A DNA stretch of 5,347 nucleotides from contig JAPLMI010000020.1 of NCBI GenBank assembly GCA_026387115.1, forward strand, positions 1 through 5,347, read 5' to 3'. The notes beneath the pieces were generated by a model. It worked only from the letters and a program-made list of their open reading frames with translations, did not search any database and was not told the origin of the DNA. How positions within the stretch are numbered: position 1 is the first letter of the stretch; each line of letters starts with the position of its first letter. Positions 4,514 through 5,347 of the stretch are shown here, piece after piece. Made by a program: the position numbers and the translations under genes. This stretch comes from Candidatus Omnitrophota bacterium. GTDB lineage: Bacteria > Omnitrophota > Gorgyraeia > 2-01-FULL-45-10.

Positions 4514-5347
4514 TATCTCGCGTTTATATCACTGAACGATATCTTTAAAAGTTTATTGATACTGAAATCTTCCACCACAAATGAAGCGAGAATGCTGCCG
4601 TATATTACACTCTTCCTTATGACCGCGTCGTTGAAGCGCCCGGCCCTGCTTAAATATCCCATTACACCTCCTGCAAACGTATCACCTGCGCCTGTCGGAT
4701 CATATACGTCTTCCAGCGGGTAGGCAGGCGCGATAAAATGGGATGTCTTAGAATAATATATAACGCCATGCTCACCTTTTTTTATGACTACGGCCTTTGG
4801 GCCGTCCGATATTATTGCCTTTGCCGCTTTAAATAGATTGGCCTCGCCTGTAAACTGCCTTGCCTCAGCGTCATTCAACAGGAACATATCAACTTTATTA
4901 AGAAATTTTTTCAACGATTTTTTTTTGCTTGATATCCAATGGTTCATTGAATCGCATGCAACAAGCCTTGGCTTATTTATCTGTTTCAATACGCTGTCCT
5001 GCAAATCCGGATCGATATTTGCGAGAAAAACAAACCGTGAGTTTCTTAAACCTTCGGGAATTCGCGGCGCGAAATCCCGAAATACATTGAGATGCGTAGC
5101 GAGTGTATGGGCAACGTTCAAATCATATTCATACCGCCCTTCCCACCTGAATGTCTTTCCTTTGCTGACAATGAGTCCCTCGGTCCCTATGCCTCTGGAC
5201 TTAAGCATTTTTACATATCTTTTTGGAAAATCCTCACCGACAGTGGCAATTATATCTACCTTGTCAAAAAACGAAGCCGCAATGGAGAAAAAAGTCGCGG
5301 ATCCGCCCAGCACACCGCGTTTCTTTCCGAACGGTGTTTCTACCGAA
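4483..5347 (-). CDS. PfkB-family carbohydrate/nucleoside kinase, N-terminus outside window
   Basis: Ribokinase-like (PfkB) kinase that phosphorylates a sugar or nucleoside using ATP in the cytoplasm. The frame is open to the right edge (VETPFGKKRGVLGGSATF), so the GTG at 5313 is not the true start and the gene enters from outside. GGSATFFSIAASF matches the family's N-terminal substrate-binding region, and VGEDFPKRYVKML follows the usual pattern. The NxxE magnesium motif appears as NDAE, KKGEHGV is the nucleotide-proximal strand, and DPTGAGDTFAGG is PfkB signature 2 with the catalytic Asp in GAGD. The visible part is 287 codons, close to a full domain, so only a short N-terminus is missing. 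The C-terminal NNFRKMTKF lies inside the 43-bp repeat. Substrate cannot be assigned; close relatives in many genomes are simply called sugar kinases. Confidence 0.93.
   Translation of the reverse strand, partial: SVETPFGKKRGVLGGSATFFSIAASFFDKVDIIATVGEDFPKRYVKMLKSRGIGTEGLIVSKGKTFRWEGRYEYDLNVAHTLATHLNVFRDFAPRIPEGLRNSRFVFLANIDPDLQDSVLKQINKPRLVACDSMNHWISSKKKSLKKFLNKVDMFLLNDAEARQFTGEANLFKAAKAIISDGPKAVVIKKGEHGVIYYSKTSHFIAPAYPLEDVYDPTGAGDTFAGGVMGYLSRAGRFNDAVIRKSVIYGSILASFVVEDFSINKLLKISFSDINARYNNFRKMTKF

Noticed and set aside
4207..4548. Plus-strand reading frame containing RGIEPPWPAWEAG
   Set aside because: This is the well-known false translation of a tRNA on the opposite strand.
5311..5313. GTG at 5313 as the kinase start
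   Set aside because: The frame is open upstream to the window edge and encodes family-like sequence (ETPFGKKRG), so the start lies outside.

Overview
This is a densely packed bacterial chromosome segment in which every supported gene lies on the minus strand, so it reads right to left. A predicted outer-membrane lipoprotein of NlpD type points to a diderm (Gram-negative) bacterium, and the tRNA encodes its own CCA end. The gene mix and the AAA ATPase with a nuclease-like tail resemble uncultivated phyla such as Omnitrophota. That placement is an impression from memory, not something the window proves.

Layout in transcription order: (1) a PfkB-family sugar/nucleoside kinase missing its N-terminus (4483-5347); (2) a 132-base spacer (4351-4482) with one copy of a 43-bp imperfect repeat, whose second copy forms the 3' end of the kinase gene; (3) tRNA-Gly with anticodon CCC (4277-4350), whose CCA overlaps a perfect 10-bp hairpin; (4) a lipoprotein with a catalytically degenerate LytM/M23 domain, NlpD-like (3694-4188); (5) a P-loop ATPase with winged-helix and nuclease-like C-terminal regions (2155-3684), followed in frame by 34 more codons cut off by a TAA (2050-2154); (6) a YfcE/MJ0936-type metallophosphoesterase (1567-2049); (7) a divergent thymidylate synthase (755-1570); (8) a HIT-family hydrolase (280-753); (9) the start of a dGTP triphosphohydrolase gene interrupted by an in-frame TAA (1-280).

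Genes 4 to 9 look like one operon. Junctions are 9 nt, 0 nt (counting the full ATPase frame), an ATGA overlap, 1 nt, and a TAATG overlap. Three members act on nucleotides (thymidylate synthase, HIT hydrolase, dGTPase), so nucleotide-pool control and housekeeping is the likely shared theme; the ATPase role is unknown.

The most notable points are two precise nonsense codons, both TAA and both with the frame intact on either side, in dgt and in the ATPase. Other points are an NlpD-like protein lacking the catalytic histidines, a thymidylate synthase with substitutions beside its catalytic residues, and the repeat pair around the tRNA. I found no CRISPR array, transposase, phage gene or other clear defence system.
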